A DNA stretch of 64,000 bases, from assembly GCA_014607495.2 (NCBI GenBank), contig CP053149.1:14892120-14956119 (forward strand). The letters run 5' to 3'. Source of the stretch: Carposina sasakii (taxonomy: Eukaryota; Arthropoda; Insecta; Lepidoptera; Carposinidae). The translations under genes were made by a program, and so were the position numbers. Shown piece by piece: positions 1 through 11,474 of this stretch; the first letter of the stretch is position 1, and each line of letters begins with the position of its first letter. The notes under the pieces are model-generated. The model was not told the DNA's origin, did no database searches, and worked only from the letters and a program-made list of their open reading frames with translations.

Positions 1-114
1 ATCGGTTCAGTTTCTGAGATTCTACCGATAACAGCCCCGTCTTCTATAATATTTTTTCTCATTTATCTTCCATGTACAGACAGCGATCCGTTACTTTTTT
101 ATTACATGTATAGA
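1..114 (-). mobile_element. Helitron-like element, 5' terminal part, cut by window edge
   Basis: Read on the minus strand this begins TCTATACATGTAATA and runs into the block GTAACGGATCGCTGTC, which recurs at 22218-22423 in the same orientation. The TC start fits a Helitron 5' end. The base before it is T, not the expected A, so that flank has probably mutated. The 3' end lies outside the window. Confidence 0.55.
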
Positions 115-244
115 ATAATAATGAACAAAAAGTTTAAGTTTTGAGATAGATTACAGAATCTGTCCCGCACAGCTACATTGCCACTAGTATTGCCAGTAAA
201 TCTACAGTATAAACACAAATTACCGGTCGCTAGATTGTTGAATT

Positions 245-335
245 CGTGCCCGAAAAGCGCCGGTGGAAAAGTAAGTGTGTAATTTGCACACTTCTGCCTA
301 ACCTCTTTGGGGGATAATGGGGGTGACTATATGTA
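245..335 (+). repeat. Dispersed repeat, GTGCCCGAAAAG / GCACACTTCTGCC family
   Basis: The start GTGCCCGAAAAG, the middle GTAATTTGCACACTTCTGCC and the end TGACTATATGTA recur at 4151-4277 and, less well, at 33043-33140 and 35460-35528 (minus). The end resembles the tail of the SINE family at 21873, so this may be a related SINE. No coding content. Confidence 0.6.
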
Positions 336-345
336 ACTACACCAA

Positions 346-1149
346 TAATCACATGTCCTTTATATGCTTCCTCCATGGAGCCCTATAATCGCGGTGGCGC
401 ATGTCCTCGTAACTCAGTTAGTCTGGTGCGGAATGCTGGCAATTGGATTTCCATCCCGGATGATGGATAGGTGCCTGCATTTACTGGACTTGCCAATCTT
501 ACCTGTATAGGTATATGTTCATGGTTCTTTCGAGATTATGAAAGGTTGTTCATGTGTTTTTATATTTTATACTATGTGACTATTAACAACTAAGATAAAT
601 CTGCAGATTATTGAGTTCCAACCAAAACCAATACCGATGACAATATTTGAGTTCACAATTCAACTTACTAGAATTCAAACGGCCTTTTCCCAGCACGGGA
701 CATGCACGGTATAGGCTATTATAAAAAAAAATATTTTATATTCTTCTGGTTTTTTTTCCTTATTTCTTTCTCTGATTCTTTTTCCTATGAACAAATTGTC
801 AAAGGAACATGGCACTTTGCACGCAATCTTATTAAAATCAATGTCTGCCGAATGTGGCAGGCAGTAGGAAAATAATGGCTAACTCAATAACGGCCAGCGT
901 TCGATCAGGCAAATCCGATTACGGTCGGGATCAGATGTCTCGGCCCGGCGAAATTATTGGCAATCCGGATTACACCGGTATATTATTCTATATTAATTGT
1001 TATCTGTGGCTATGATTATTAGATTTTGTATTTGCGTTATTATTGGCACAGAATACTTGATAATTAGGACAGCATTTACCTAATTGTAATATGTAGCGCT
1101 TACAATAGAAAAAGGTTATACATTTATAGATCATTTGATTTGGATAAAG
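346..1149. other. No gene seen
   Basis: AT-rich sequence without an exon-like ORF. Bases 410-470 look vaguely tRNA-like (ACTCAGTTAGTCTGG) but form no cloverleaf. Confidence 0.5.
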
Positions 1150-1197
1150 TTGATGCTGTCTCTATCTTGATAAAGTTTTAGTGAAAGACAGCATCAA
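1150..1197. mobile_element. Core of a small palindromic MITE
   Basis: TTGATGCTGTCT at the left pairs with AGACAGCATCAA at the right. The core matches the middle of the 139-bp palindromic element at 51224-51362 in reverse. The outer arms of that element are not visible here, so this is a decayed copy. Confidence 0.5.
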
Positions 1198-1358
1198 ATA
1201 CAGGTATTTCATCAGTTAGAACTATCTGCCTTGATGTTTGTTTCAGAGTCATGGATGTTTATATACTTATCTATGTATTTATATACCGTTGCTTAGTATC
1301 CACGACACAAGACCTTAGGGATCTTAGTGTGGGACTAGGTCAATGTGTTGTGAAGTGT

Positions 1359-1361
<3 letters not shown>

Positions 1362-1407
<46 letters not shown>
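1362..1407. repeat. (AT)23 microsatellite
   Basis: An uninterrupted run of 23 AT dinucleotides. Confidence 0.95.
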
Positions 1408-1409
<2 letters not shown>

Positions 1410-1440
1410 GCCTATTAAATAATAATTTTTTAAAAGTAAA

Positions 1441-1792
1441 TATACAGGATGTTTTTTCGTTGCCACCCTTAACTAAGGGTATGTATTCTATACATCAAAT
1501 AAAGTAAGTTTATGCCAAAAAAATGCTGGGAAACGATGTAAATTTTTTTGAAATATTTTTTTAATAACTTGTTCGGTCGAAATTTATAGTGTCCAGTGTT
1601 TATGCTAGTTTTTTCATAGACAGACATTAATTATTTCTCGTGAAAAAATCTTGCTACACGCGTTAATGTACATTTATGCAGAAAAACGCAGTCTATTTAC
1701 TCAACTTTGGACCCTTATGGCGAAAAATGATCGTGATGATGAGGAGATTCCGTAGTTTTCGGGTACGTTGACGACCAAAAATCACGCTGTAC
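1441..1792 (-). mobile_element. Non-autonomous DNA transposon, 'TATACAGG' MITE, copy 1
   Basis: A nearly full-length copy in reverse orientation of a 350-385 bp element also at 8621-8985, 12274-12655 and 55322-55707. Its ends are inverted: both read inward as TATACAGG followed by a T-rich stretch and a GTCGTCAAC/CGTTGCCACC-like block. There is no ORF for a transposase. The superfamily is not clear to me. Confidence 0.85.
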
Positions 1793-2383
1793 AATATTTT
1801 ATAAAAATTAAATGAGGTTTATTTAAACAAATAACCTTAAATTGAGGGGTATTGTTCAGTTACAATTTGTAAATATTGTTTGATGTTAATATAATTAATA
1901 ATAAAAGTACAGATTATTTGTTATTTTGAGAAGTGGGTTTAGACGGTGCCTCTCTTTTTCGGAATTTTCTAAGTTTAAAATAAACAAAATCAAAAGCAAA
2001 TAATTTAAAATAAAAACGGGAAATCGAAGTCAATGAGCTTATACAAAAATTCAATTATAACAATTTGTTTCTTTTTTGGCATATAATCCGCTGGTTGTAA
2101 CACAATAGGGCTGGAATTGACGATGGTGGCACGTGCCGAGCCCGGTCAGACAAGTGATTAGCTTATTTTTTATGTCTACGTGCAACATGAAAAAAAAATT
2201 GTAGATACCTATGTATTGCCTTTTGGAGATACCTATTACCCGTGTTAGATAAGGAAAAAAGTAAAAAAAATCTTATTTTTTGGTTTACTTATTAATCTAG
2301 AGAAAAAATGCTGCTATCTACTGACAGAATGAGCTCTTTTAGATTTGAATTAGGTTTTTTATTAACCTGGATTAGTTACTTGG

Positions 2384-2860
2384 TATACGGGTAAGGTGTA
2401 CAAGACCGTAATTCGACCTGTCGTCTTGTATGGATCTCAATGCTGGGCCATAAAGAAGATGGATGAAAATCAACTGCATGTAAGGGAGATGAGTATGTTG
2501 AGATGGATGTGTGGAGTTACAAGAATGGATAAAATAAGAAATGAGTATATAAGAGGAAGCTTGAAAGTTGTGCCGATCACAGACAAGTTACGAAGTCTGG
2601 CTTGGTACGGGCATGTAGAGCGACGGGATGAAAGGCATATTTTACAGAGAGCGTTGTGCATGAGTGTGGATGGATATACCTAAAGGAAGAAGTAGACCAA
2701 AGAAGTGTTGGATAGACTGTGTGAGGGAGGATATGCGTGTACTGGGAGTGAACAATGAGATGACGGATAATAGGGATGAATGGAAGAAAAGTATCTACAT
2801 ATTGCGCCGACTCCAAATAAATGGGAACAGGGCAGGAAGAAGATGATGATAGTGTGTTAA
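2384..2860 (+). pseudogene. Non-LTR retrotransposon ORF2, C-terminal fragment, frameshifted
   Basis: The translated frame from about 2396 reads YKTVIRPVVLYGSQCW, MLRWMCGVTRMD, then LAWYGHVERRDERH, the typical C-terminal region downstream of the reverse transcriptase in lepidopteran LINEs. One extra base near 2677 shifts the frame. The end of the protein (GRSRPKKCWIDCVRED, EWKK) continues in the next frame up to about 2846. The endonuclease and polymerase core are missing, so this is a 5'-truncated, dead copy. The A-rich GAAGAAGATGATGAT after it fits the 3' end of the insertion. The family is known for exactly this kind of truncation. The clade (RTE-like or other) cannot be settled from the fragment. 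Confidence 0.85.
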
Positions 2861-2875
2861 ATGAGCTTATGGAAA

Positions 2876-2928
2876 GGTTCCTTATAGTGGGCTTTTCCGT
2901 AGCATTTTGCTTAACATGCCCTCTGTTA
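2876..2928 (+). mobile_element. Half copy of the 54194 foldback MITE
   Basis: GTGGGCTTTTCCGTAGC, then TTGCTTAACATGCCC, match the right arm of the hairpin element at 54194-54457 with several changes. The left arm is absent. It sits immediately after the LINE fragment. Confidence 0.55.
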
Positions 2929-4150
2929 ACCTTTATTTCTATAGCGTTGCCTTCTATTGTAGTAACTTACCAGGTTAACAGGTTTACTTGCAAAACTTGA
3001 AATGGTTTTTCGTAGAGAACCCTAAAAAGTCTACCACAAAAGGGGTCTACATAGGGTGGATTAGTGTTATGGTGCTCTTGTCTATGGCACGCGCCCACAG
3101 AGTGACAAAAGGGTCCCCTTTGTTCACTTACAGTTGAGTGCTATTCAATAGTTCCCGTGTTAGTTTTCGGAACTAAAATTTTTTACATAGATAATGTAGT
3201 AATGCGATGAGTAACTAGCGCCATGGTTTAAAGGAACTATTTGATCATACGCACTTTAAGTTTAATTAACTTTGTAGTGTCTATGGTGTTTAATGCGAGG
3301 TGCTGCTAACACCAATACTTGGTTATGTTGCTTTTAAATGGATAGGTACATATTTTTTATACTGAGTTTATAGCAAAAAAAGGAAGAGTAGTGACTTTTG
3401 AAATTATATTTATTTTTAGGGTTCTGTGATCTGTTCTTTACAGGCTTACTACATAAAACTAAGTAATGTAATCCAGCATCATATTCATATTTATTTCGTC
3501 TGTATATTTATCTGCCAACATATTTTTTCTTATTTACCTATATTACTTTATCCAGAGTAAAATAGATTCATAGTTATAATTCATTTATTTATCAATGGAT
3601 AATTCAAAAATGTTCATTTAAAACTGCAAAGTTAAATAAGCTAAGCAAATATAATACAAAGAGAAGTTACGTAGCTAACGAAACTGAATGAAAATGCTAA
3701 AATAAAAAATGTCAGTAAAAAATATATAACTACATTGAAAAAAATCACATTTATTGAAATAAAATTATAATTTTACTAATTTATTTATACATACACAGGG
3801 CCGCACTCAGACCCATAAGCAATTACAACGGATTATTGCACTTTTTCTGTTCAACCATCAAAAGAATACACAGTAGGGCGATTTGGTAAAAAGAAAACCT
3901 CGCTCATCAGGGGTAGGAATGGAAATTGAAAATTAATATTTCATCTGTATCTCCGTATCAGTACTGCTTTGTACGCTTCGTGTTAGATAAAGGCTTTATT
4001 CGAGCTTCCTTTGACCAATCAGAATAGTTTTAGTAATGATGGTCAGTTCAATTTTGGCGTAGGTATCGATACGGATAAAATATTTTTTCATACATAAGTC
4101 ATATTAAAATAACTTGGTAACTTTTATCCCATTGTATCAGTTATATTATT
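2929..4150. other. No gene seen; one 45-bp block shared with 32978
   Basis: Bases 3210-3254 (starting AGTAACTAGCGCCAT) match 32978-33022 with about nine differences. At 32978 this block lies just upstream of the GTGCCCGAAAAG repeat, so both belong to one longer dispersed element. Nothing else is recognisable. Confidence 0.5.
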
Positions 4151-4277
4151 GTATTTGTGCCCGAAAAGTTTACCCCTTACCACGTAAAACTTAATAGGCT
4201 AACTGTTGAATAGTGGGTGTGTAAATTGCACACTTCTGCCCAACCTCTTTGGGGGATAATTGGCGTGACTATATGTA
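4151..4277 (+). repeat. Dispersed repeat, GTGCCCGAAAAG / GCACACTTCTGCC family
   Basis: This is the best copy of the family also seen at 245-335: GTATTTGTGCCCGAAAAG at the start, TGTGTAAATTGCACACTTC in the middle (a small palindrome) and TGACTATATGTA at the end. Confidence 0.65.
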
Positions 4278-5190
4278 GGTATAATTTTTTATTAATATTT
4301 TTTATTTCGCTGCTGTACAAGCCTCGGTCAAACGGTTTTTTTTTTAAAAATAAATTTTATTATTTTCCAATATCTATACAGATTTGTTTATTTAAATTTG
4401 GTCAGGTCAATATTATAGAATTTTAGAGCATGATAAACAATAAAAAACTTAAACTTTTCCCTACGAAACACTATATAAAACTTTTAGGCTTATTTTTTGT
4501 GCCATACATTATTATTTGGTAAGAATAGTGAGGGTTGACTCGGCCAAGGGTGATAATTAGTTTATCCGACTGACGGCTATATTACTAGATATTGATTTCG
4601 AAATATGCCCTTATTTAATTTGATATTTTACTGTAATTAAAACAGCTCGTTTTTTATAATCTGTAAAATATTTGTTTCGTTTTTCATTATTATCTAGGTA
4701 GGTATGTTTCACAAAATATTTTAACCAGTAAAATACACTTTTTATTTTAATTTATTTTTACTCTGTAAATATTATAGGTTTCTACTGACTAAGGTACCAC
4801 ATTAAGATTTTTTCTTAAAATAGTGACATATTTGACTAACGCGATAATGTAGCACAATTCTTTTAATAAGATATAGACAAATCTTTATTCGCTAAAACAA
4901 CACACACTATCTACATATTACACTAAAATATTGACAAAGTGGTAGGTAGAACAATTTGACAAAGTGATAGAACAATAATTATAATATAATTTGTTGTCAT
5001 TTAATTTTAATATGTCAATGAATTTTAAATATAATAAGGTATAAAGATAATTAAAATATAATTACTCTAAGTAAATACCTAGATACTGAGAAAACTTTCA
5101 GCATAAAATATTGTAAGTTATCCAAATTGTACTAAAACATGTGTTTTTAATTATGACGAGTTTTAAAGCTAAAACCTACCTTTAGGTGTG

Positions 5191-5310
5191 ACAACCCTAA
5201 AAGCGCTATTAGACACCGGTCGCGGAGAGTCCCTCATGGAGCCACCAGGTGAGCCACCTCCACTCCTCACCATGGAAAGTCCAGGGGCATAGGCGGCATA
5301 GCACTAACTT
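5191..5310. other. GC-rich block with short open frame, unassigned
   Basis: A GC-rich island in AT-rich surroundings. The + strand has a 40-codon frame between stops containing LKALLDTGRGESLMEP. It also holds GGTGAG...CTCACC as an inverted pair. LDTG recalls an aspartic protease but the surrounding residues do not fit one. It is more likely a repeat fragment than an exon. Confidence 0.25.
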
Positions 5311-6879
5311 CCATTGTCAAAAAAAAAATCAAACTGTCAAAGCATAACCAAAGTCACTTCAATCCTTAAAATTAAATTCGGAATGTTCGTTAATATTCGG
5401 AATGATCACGAAGCGTGCGACTGGCACGGACTGCGAGTATGTATTAAGCGTTCATACACTTCGGTAGAGCGTTGTCGGCTTTCTGTTCAGTAAAGCCGAA
5501 AATCTCTGGCATCTCCATAGTGATTTCGACCTTATCGGTACAGCCGTTTTTCTGTAGGCGTGGTTAGATAAGCCCCGCCTTCAGCGTCCCTCCGCCATGT
5601 GTCTCGACTCTCGAGTGACAATCACTTTGTATAGGTAACACAATAATATGATACCTGATGGATATCATTGCGGGTATGCATTTCGCAAGCTCTATCTTAA
5701 TTATACTCATTTTTTAAATGATTAAGAACGATATTAGGCAGACAAAGTTTTTTGGATAGTAAAACATTTTTGTCTTACATTAAATTTAATTTATTTAAAA
5801 GAATGGATATTTTTTCGCATAAATATTATTGCAGTAGTATTTATCTTATATTTTATCGTCGTGATATTTAAATAAATAGGTGTAATAATTTGTAAACAAC
5901 GAACCCAAGAAAAAGTCAAAATGTTTATTATTATAAGAAATTTAATTACACGCCAGATACCAACCTTAAATTGCCTTATCCCACTTGCCAAAATAAACTC
6001 CCTTTGATTATGTATACATTTTTTTTTTATAAATAAGAAGTGTAAGTTCAACTTCAATCATTCAATTCTATAGTAAATACTATACATGATTAAATTAAGC
6101 AAAAGGCGCACCATATTATCAAAGTTACTAATATGTTGAGCGACTAAATTCAATAATTAACATATGGTTATTATGGCGAATCTTATATTATTTTGGTAAA
6201 TAAATTAATAATAACAATAAAAATATATTTAAACAGCTGAAACAATAAAAATAGTACTAAATTAATAAACCGAAAACTCGGAAAATTCGTGAAAAGGCCA
6301 GAGTGACGAATTAAACCGAGGGCGCCCCCTGTCGTCACGCGCCGACATTTAAAACAATGAACACTTCAATTTTTCAACGCAGTCCCCGTAACGTGGCAGC
6401 CGGTACTAATCCGGCCTGGAAAATGAGAGTATTCTGTAGCGGCCCTGGCTTGTATTTATTTATTTTAATGACACGAAAAGATAAATAATGCACTATAAGT
6501 AGGAAAGTTATTGCGCGTAGGTACGCTCCGTTTGTTAACTTTATCTATGAGGGATTTTTAAAATATGATAAATAAAGGGACATACTTATGTTTGAATTTC
6601 GTCTGCGCAATCTACAGAATGTAGGATACATTCTTCAATATATTATTGCCAGTGAAGTTTTAACAGTGCGTAAGTAATTTTTTACGGTTTCTACATTTTG
6701 ATGCTATTGGATTAAGATTATATTTATTTATTAATAGTATTTTTTACGAGCAATCAGCAGCAAGATTTTCATTGGATATCTCTGTGTATTTCGATAAAAC
6801 TGACACTACGTGAGTGAGTAGCTAAAAGTAGCCAAACCCGAAATGCTAACACAATTTACTTATATTTTTCACCTTTGTC
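5311..6879. other. No gene seen; one perfect small hairpin
   Basis: TCGGCTTT at 5475-5482 pairs perfectly with AAAGCCGA at 5492-5499 around a 9-base loop. A CpG-rich patch lies at 6318-6350. The rest is AT-rich with no recognisable exon or element. Confidence 0.45.
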
Positions 6880-6940
6880 TTACGCACTGTTAGAAAATAA
6901 ATAAACAAACTAACATTCGCATTTATAATATTCGTTAAGA
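6880..6940 (-). mobile_element. Helitron-like 5' end
   Basis: On the minus strand this starts TCTTAACGAATATTATAAAT after an A, the 5' end style of a common lepidopteran Helitron. A related end is at 32205-32376. The 3' CTAG end could not be placed. Confidence 0.5.
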
Positions 6941-8137
6941 TAGTAAACTTCAATAATTCTTAACATTTGAGTGTAATGTAATCGTATACCCGATGCAATA
7001 TGTTATTTATATTTAAATGTAGAGTTACCAGAATACGGCCCTGTGCGAAAACTGATTACACCGTCGTCGTCGCATCGCAATGATAAACCAAAGCCGTCGT
7101 ATGGGATATTTTTGTACGGTGCCAAATTAAATTTCCTTCATACTCCCTGCTCATTAATCTGAATTATATATTATACCTATACAGAGGCATAGCGGCGATG
7201 ATACTGTTATACTAGAATTTCCATAGGTACATACCAACATAATAATTCTGTCTATTTCTATCGAGTACCTAGATTAAAGTAATATACTTATATAAGTATA
7301 TTTTTTAAATCTTAGTAGGTATCTACTATCTAGCTTTCGTCAGGATAAATTTTAAATATAATTGAAGGCAACATTATTTCTTCTGAAATAAGTTCAGCCA
7401 TTTTTTAAAGGGATTTCGGAAAATGCTGTCATTAGTTCTAATGCTAAATTGCCTTCTCGTTTACTCCTCCCGCAAGCCACGTTATGGAATAACACATACA
7501 TTGACCGTAGCTAAAATTAATATCTAGTGGTAAAAATTATTACTTACTAATTGCCAAGTTTCATCAAAATCGGTCTTCAAGCATAAACTGCACTTGAATC
7601 TTTTATGCAGTGAAATAATTAAATGAAAGAACTCGGATAAGAAATACTTCATTGTTGTGATGTTTAGAAAATACATAATTTAATTCAAGTCCGCCCCTAA
7701 AGAGGTCACTACTAAAAACAATATCAAAATTAAGAGCTGAACATTAACTAAATCCTTCATTAAATTTGAATATTAAAGTCTGTACGTGTCAAAAAGGTAA
7801 TTTATAAACAAAGGCCCTCTCAACGTCCGCACAGGAAAGGTAGCCATTTTGGAAAATTTCATGATTTACTTTTGTCTTTTATTTTAATTAATGTTGATTT
7901 AAAATTAAATACTAGGCCCATTAGTTCGTTAAAATTTTTCTATAATTATTTAAAATTCACATCTCTTTCAATACCCTTTGTATTGAAACAGATGACAAAA
8001 AGTGTCCGATGCCACTTTTACTGCTGCCAAGCTAGAGTGGCATAGGGCTAGTTTGGATCTGGCTGTATTAACCAAGTGGCCAAAGGCCATGTTTGCCATA
8101 TATCGGAAAATATGAGGTAGGTATATAAAATAAATAA

Positions 8138-8344
8138 ATACTTGTATCCAATGATGTTTCGATTGCCAAATTGGCCACAAAATGGATTATGTTTACGAAT
8201 GAACCTGAATTTTCCACCCCACGTTGCGGCAGACCAAAACAGAGATCTTCAAAAGCTGACAAAAGAGGTTGGAGGGCTTCGTTTTCCCATCTGTGGGACG
8301 ACGACGCTGGAAATGACGACGATCATATTGAAACCCACATATAG
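8138..8344 (+). other. 68-codon open frame without early ATG, unassigned
   Basis: The frame lies between TAA at 8135 and TAG at 8342. Its first ATG is codon 18. The peptide is hydrophilic and unusually protein-like, with EFSTPRCGRPKQRSSK near residues 24-39 and WDDDAGNDDDHIET near the end. GC content is above the surroundings. No splice acceptor is obvious at its 5' side. It could be a decayed element ORF, an exon, or chance. PRCG recalls the metalloproteinase cysteine switch, but the next residues do not match that motif. Confidence 0.25.
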
Positions 8345-8520
8345 AATGACCATCAAGTGACTTTAACCATCCTTTAGCCAGACTAACACATAGACATGAG
8401 AAAATATAAAAGATACTCAACTCCAAAGGTTTGTAATTGGTCGGAGCACTCGGGCAGTATTCGCATACTTTAATTAGGCTGAGTTAATTAATACAAAACA
8501 TTTAACGTGGGGCCTTCAAA

Positions 8521-8581
8521 ATGGCGGATAAAGCTGACGTTCAATCGTTGATACAAATTGACTCCAGCCAGTACTCACAGT
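8521..8581 (+). CDS. Candidate first coding exon, product unknown
   Basis: ATG at 8521 has a very good insect start context (TTCAAAATGGCG). It encodes MADKADVQSLIQIDSSQYSQ and is followed by a textbook donor, GTAAGT, at 8582-8587, which would leave a phase-1 intron. The base before GT is T rather than G, a weak point. The frame stays open past the donor but runs straight into the MITE at 8621, which fits an intron. I do not recognise the protein and no second exon was found. Confidence 0.3.
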
Positions 8582-8620
8582 GTAAGTTTCAGTTAAAAGA
8601 TAGCTATACTAAACAACTCG

Positions 8621-8985
8621 TATACAGGTTGTTTTTTGGTCGTCAATGTTCCCGAAAACTGCGGAATCTCATCATCACGATCATTTTTCTCCATAGAAGC
8701 ATACCTGGGAAGTGACTAGTGCCCAAGATATTAGGGTCCAACGTTGAGTAAATAGACAGCGTTTTTCTGCATAAATACACATTGACACGCGTAGGAATAT
8801 TCACGAGAAATAATTAATATCTGTCTATGAAAAAACTAGCATAAACACTGGATACTATAAATTTCACCCGATCTAGTAATAATTTTGTTTGTTTTTCAAA
8901 AAAATTTTAATCGTTTCCCAGCATTTTTTGGGCATAAACTTAATTTATTTAATGTATAGATTTGATGTATAAACATCTTGTATAT
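8621..8985 (+). mobile_element. 'TATACAGG' MITE, copy 2
   Basis: Follows copies 3 and 4 closely from TATACAGG through GCATACCTGGGAAGTG and TAGCATAAACACTGG. Near its right end it lacks the CCTTCGTTAAGGGTGG block present in the others and ends with a damaged CATCTTGTATA. This is therefore a copy with an internal deletion. Confidence 0.85.
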
Positions 8986-10229
8986 AGGTATGTATGTTCT
9001 ATAAAATGTAGTATGTAGTTCTAGTTACCAATCAAACATAGATGCTACTTCGATGGTCACCATGTAAAATAATAATAACACGCTAACAACAGTAGTTACG
9101 AAAAAAATATGCTAGGCTACTGGCACAGAATATTTTTGTATCATACCATGCCACCTACTTCTCTATAGAATTCTGGTTTGTCCGAATTTACTTGAAACTC
9201 TAAAGAGAAATATTGACCAACAGCCAAATAACTTTATATTCTAAACTTTATAACTCTCGCAGTGATAAACTGAAGCTTTTGAAGAATTCTGTACCAGTAT
9301 CGTCTCTTTTATATGATAATCTTTTATCAGAAATTATTCACGCTTTATACTGAACATTTTAATAGCTCCACCCGGGTTAACTACTGCAGGTTGTTACTAA
9401 AAATCATTCTCTCTTTGCCTACGAGGCGCTTTACAGAATTACCCGCTTTTAACGTTTACTTTTAATTCACAGTCAAAATTTTATCTCAAATGTTTCTCTC
9501 TGAGCCAAAAGCGGATCAAGTGCTGTATTTTATATTACTTTTAATGTCAAATTTATAGGACTAGAGTCAATAATCGTGTTTTTAGATTAAACGCATTGGG
9601 TATTGTACCTATTCTATATTTGAGTTCAAGACATTTACCTAGTTTTCTATTTCATCTATAGGCGTTAATCCATCCTCTGGAAAGCGCCAGATAACTAGGT
9701 ACTTCTAATATTTAATGGTGTTATAGTACAGGTGACTTTTTCTTTAAAAGAAAACGACGATTTTTACGAATTTAAATAAGTTCGACGGACAACTTTAAAT
9801 AGAATACGAGTAAGTATCTAGATTTTGGGTATCTTATTTCTTAAGGACATACAAAGAAAACCAAACACTCAATACAAAACCCAAAACCTCCAGCGCCTAA
9901 ACCGCTGAGCTGGCAACCCTTGCGGTATTTACCGGGTTAAAATTAAAGTTAAAATAAATACCCGAGTGGAAACAATTTGCATAGAGATGCGACATTAGCA
10001 TGGTTTTATCTTTGACGGGGCGGTCAACGAATTAGAACTGGCACCGAGAGGTTAATTGCAACCTGTTTTGGAAGGAAAGGAGAAAGGTTTAGTTACGTAT
10101 TCGTTTTTTGGTGTCCAGTTGCAAAATCTATGTACTTATTGATGTTTCTACATGTTGAGTGTATAAAAATATTGTTTTATTGTATTTAAATTACGTGTAA
10201 ATACGTATTACGAAGAAAACTACGCGAAC
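8986..10229. other. No gene or element recognised
   Basis: AT-rich sequence with stops in all frames. No inverted or direct repeat stood out. Confidence 0.45.
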
Positions 10230-10372
10230 TAATAGAACCTCACGAAAGAGGGCATTTCATAAGAGTCGACTAAGGAAGTTGGGAATTCTCTAAAGCTAGC
10301 AACTTGTTACTAAATATAAACATCTGTCCCAGCTATGCTCAACGTGGCTGTGGGATTTCCCTTATGATCTAT
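10230..10372 (+). repeat. Dispersed repeat, 'GTCGACTAAGGAA / GCTATGCTNAACGTGGCTGT' family
   Basis: The string of landmarks CATAAGAGTCGACTAAGGAA, GCTAGCAACTTG, AGCTATGCTCAACGTGGC and CCCTTATGATC recurs in the same order at 20880 (minus), 21664 (plus), 24026 (minus) and, in part, at 29100, 33570, 37750 and 42000. A GTAT microsatellite follows. No ORF; origin unclear. Confidence 0.6.
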
Positions 10373-10446
10373 ATGTATGTATGTATGTAAATACACCTAC
10401 CAATAGAATGGCTCAAGGATAAACTATCTCCTAACCTTGGATATAA

Positions 10447-10467
10447 CCTAACCTAACCTAGGTTAGG
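10447..10467. repeat. Short TTAGG-type telomeric motif, palindromic
   Basis: Three CCTAA units meet one TTAGG unit head to head. TTAGG is the insect telomere repeat. This is far too short to be a real interstitial telomere. Confidence 0.5.
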
Positions 10468-11334
10468 CCCTGTTTCTAAAAGCAAAGCGTACCTCTGCTT
10501 CATTCCTCATTTTCATGTTTCACGATCCCCTACTCAGTAATGAAAATAAACGTAAAAGATTGTGCACATCTGCAATTTACAAAATAGTGCTAAAAGTCGT
10601 AACAATTATTGCGATTAAAGCAAATGCATGAGAAAACAATAAAAGCTAAGTGTGCACAGGATATGGGACGTGTCACATGGTGGGGTCGACGACCGCTGAC
10701 GGGCTAGCATCTAGACTTCAGCAAAGTGTCATTGATGAGAACTTGTGAGTACATGTGTGGATCTTCGTTAGGTCTCAATTTAAATTTCGATAGCACAATG
10801 GCAGATGTTAGTGATCCTAGATTACCAAAGGTTGGTAGGTACGTAATTTAAGTGGAGCCTGTATAAAACTCTAAGTTAAATTTTTTTTTGACTACACGTC
10901 AATATTTTTTGTAGGTTATCTATCTTATCTAGCTAATGCCTGACAAGAATTTCTTTCAAGATTATTTATATAATTAAAATCTTAGTAAACGCAATTCTTT
11001 GCATAATAATTTTTGCGTTTGCATAATTTTATTAATTAATTCTATTTAAGATATACACCTATACTGGCAATTCCCACCAACGAAATACCATTCAAATTCT
11101 TACTTTTTGCGAGCGCCTAATGCAATAAATAGGCTTGTTAAATAACATAATTTTGACCTATTCAATGATGGCCATAGGATTCTGGGCAACAAACTCAGCG
11201 CCGAATTTTTCGGTTCTCAGGCTCCGACTCGGACACCATAATGTAACCTAATCTGATTATAGCATAGTTTAACGTAATCAATAAGTCCACGGTTTAACTT
11301 AATTGTTTAATGCTTACCTATTGCCATTTGCTTT

Positions 11335-11474
11335 TTGCTTTTGTATACGTACCTAAGTTTATTCTGTAATTTAATGTAATTATAGGCGAAAACATGTAAA
11401 TACTGTTCTACCTATCTGTACACTTAAGTGATTAGGCTGTATGTTTTCCAAATAAAATAAAATAAAATAAAAAT
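11335..11474 (+). mobile_element. Probable non-LTR retrotransposon 3' end
   Basis: CTGTATGTTTTCCAAATAAA followed by four to five AATAA units is the 3' tail style of many insect LINE insertions, in which the tail is a short tandem repeat. No coding part is left. Confidence 0.45.

Noticed and set aside
410..470. tRNA gene
   Set aside because: ACTCAGTTAGTC resembles a D-arm but no anticodon or T stem can be closed.
5200..5310. ALLDTG motif as a retroelement protease
   Set aside because: The residues after DTG do not fit an aspartic protease, the frame is 40 codons, and no gag or reverse transcriptase lies nearby.
8210..8250. PRCG as the cysteine switch of a matrix metalloproteinase
   Set aside because: The family needs PRCGxPD with a zinc-binding domain after it. 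Here the next residues are RPKQR and the frame stops soon.
10447..10467. Interstitial telomere
   Set aside because: Only four TTAGG-type units; too short to mean more than chance or a tiny repeat.
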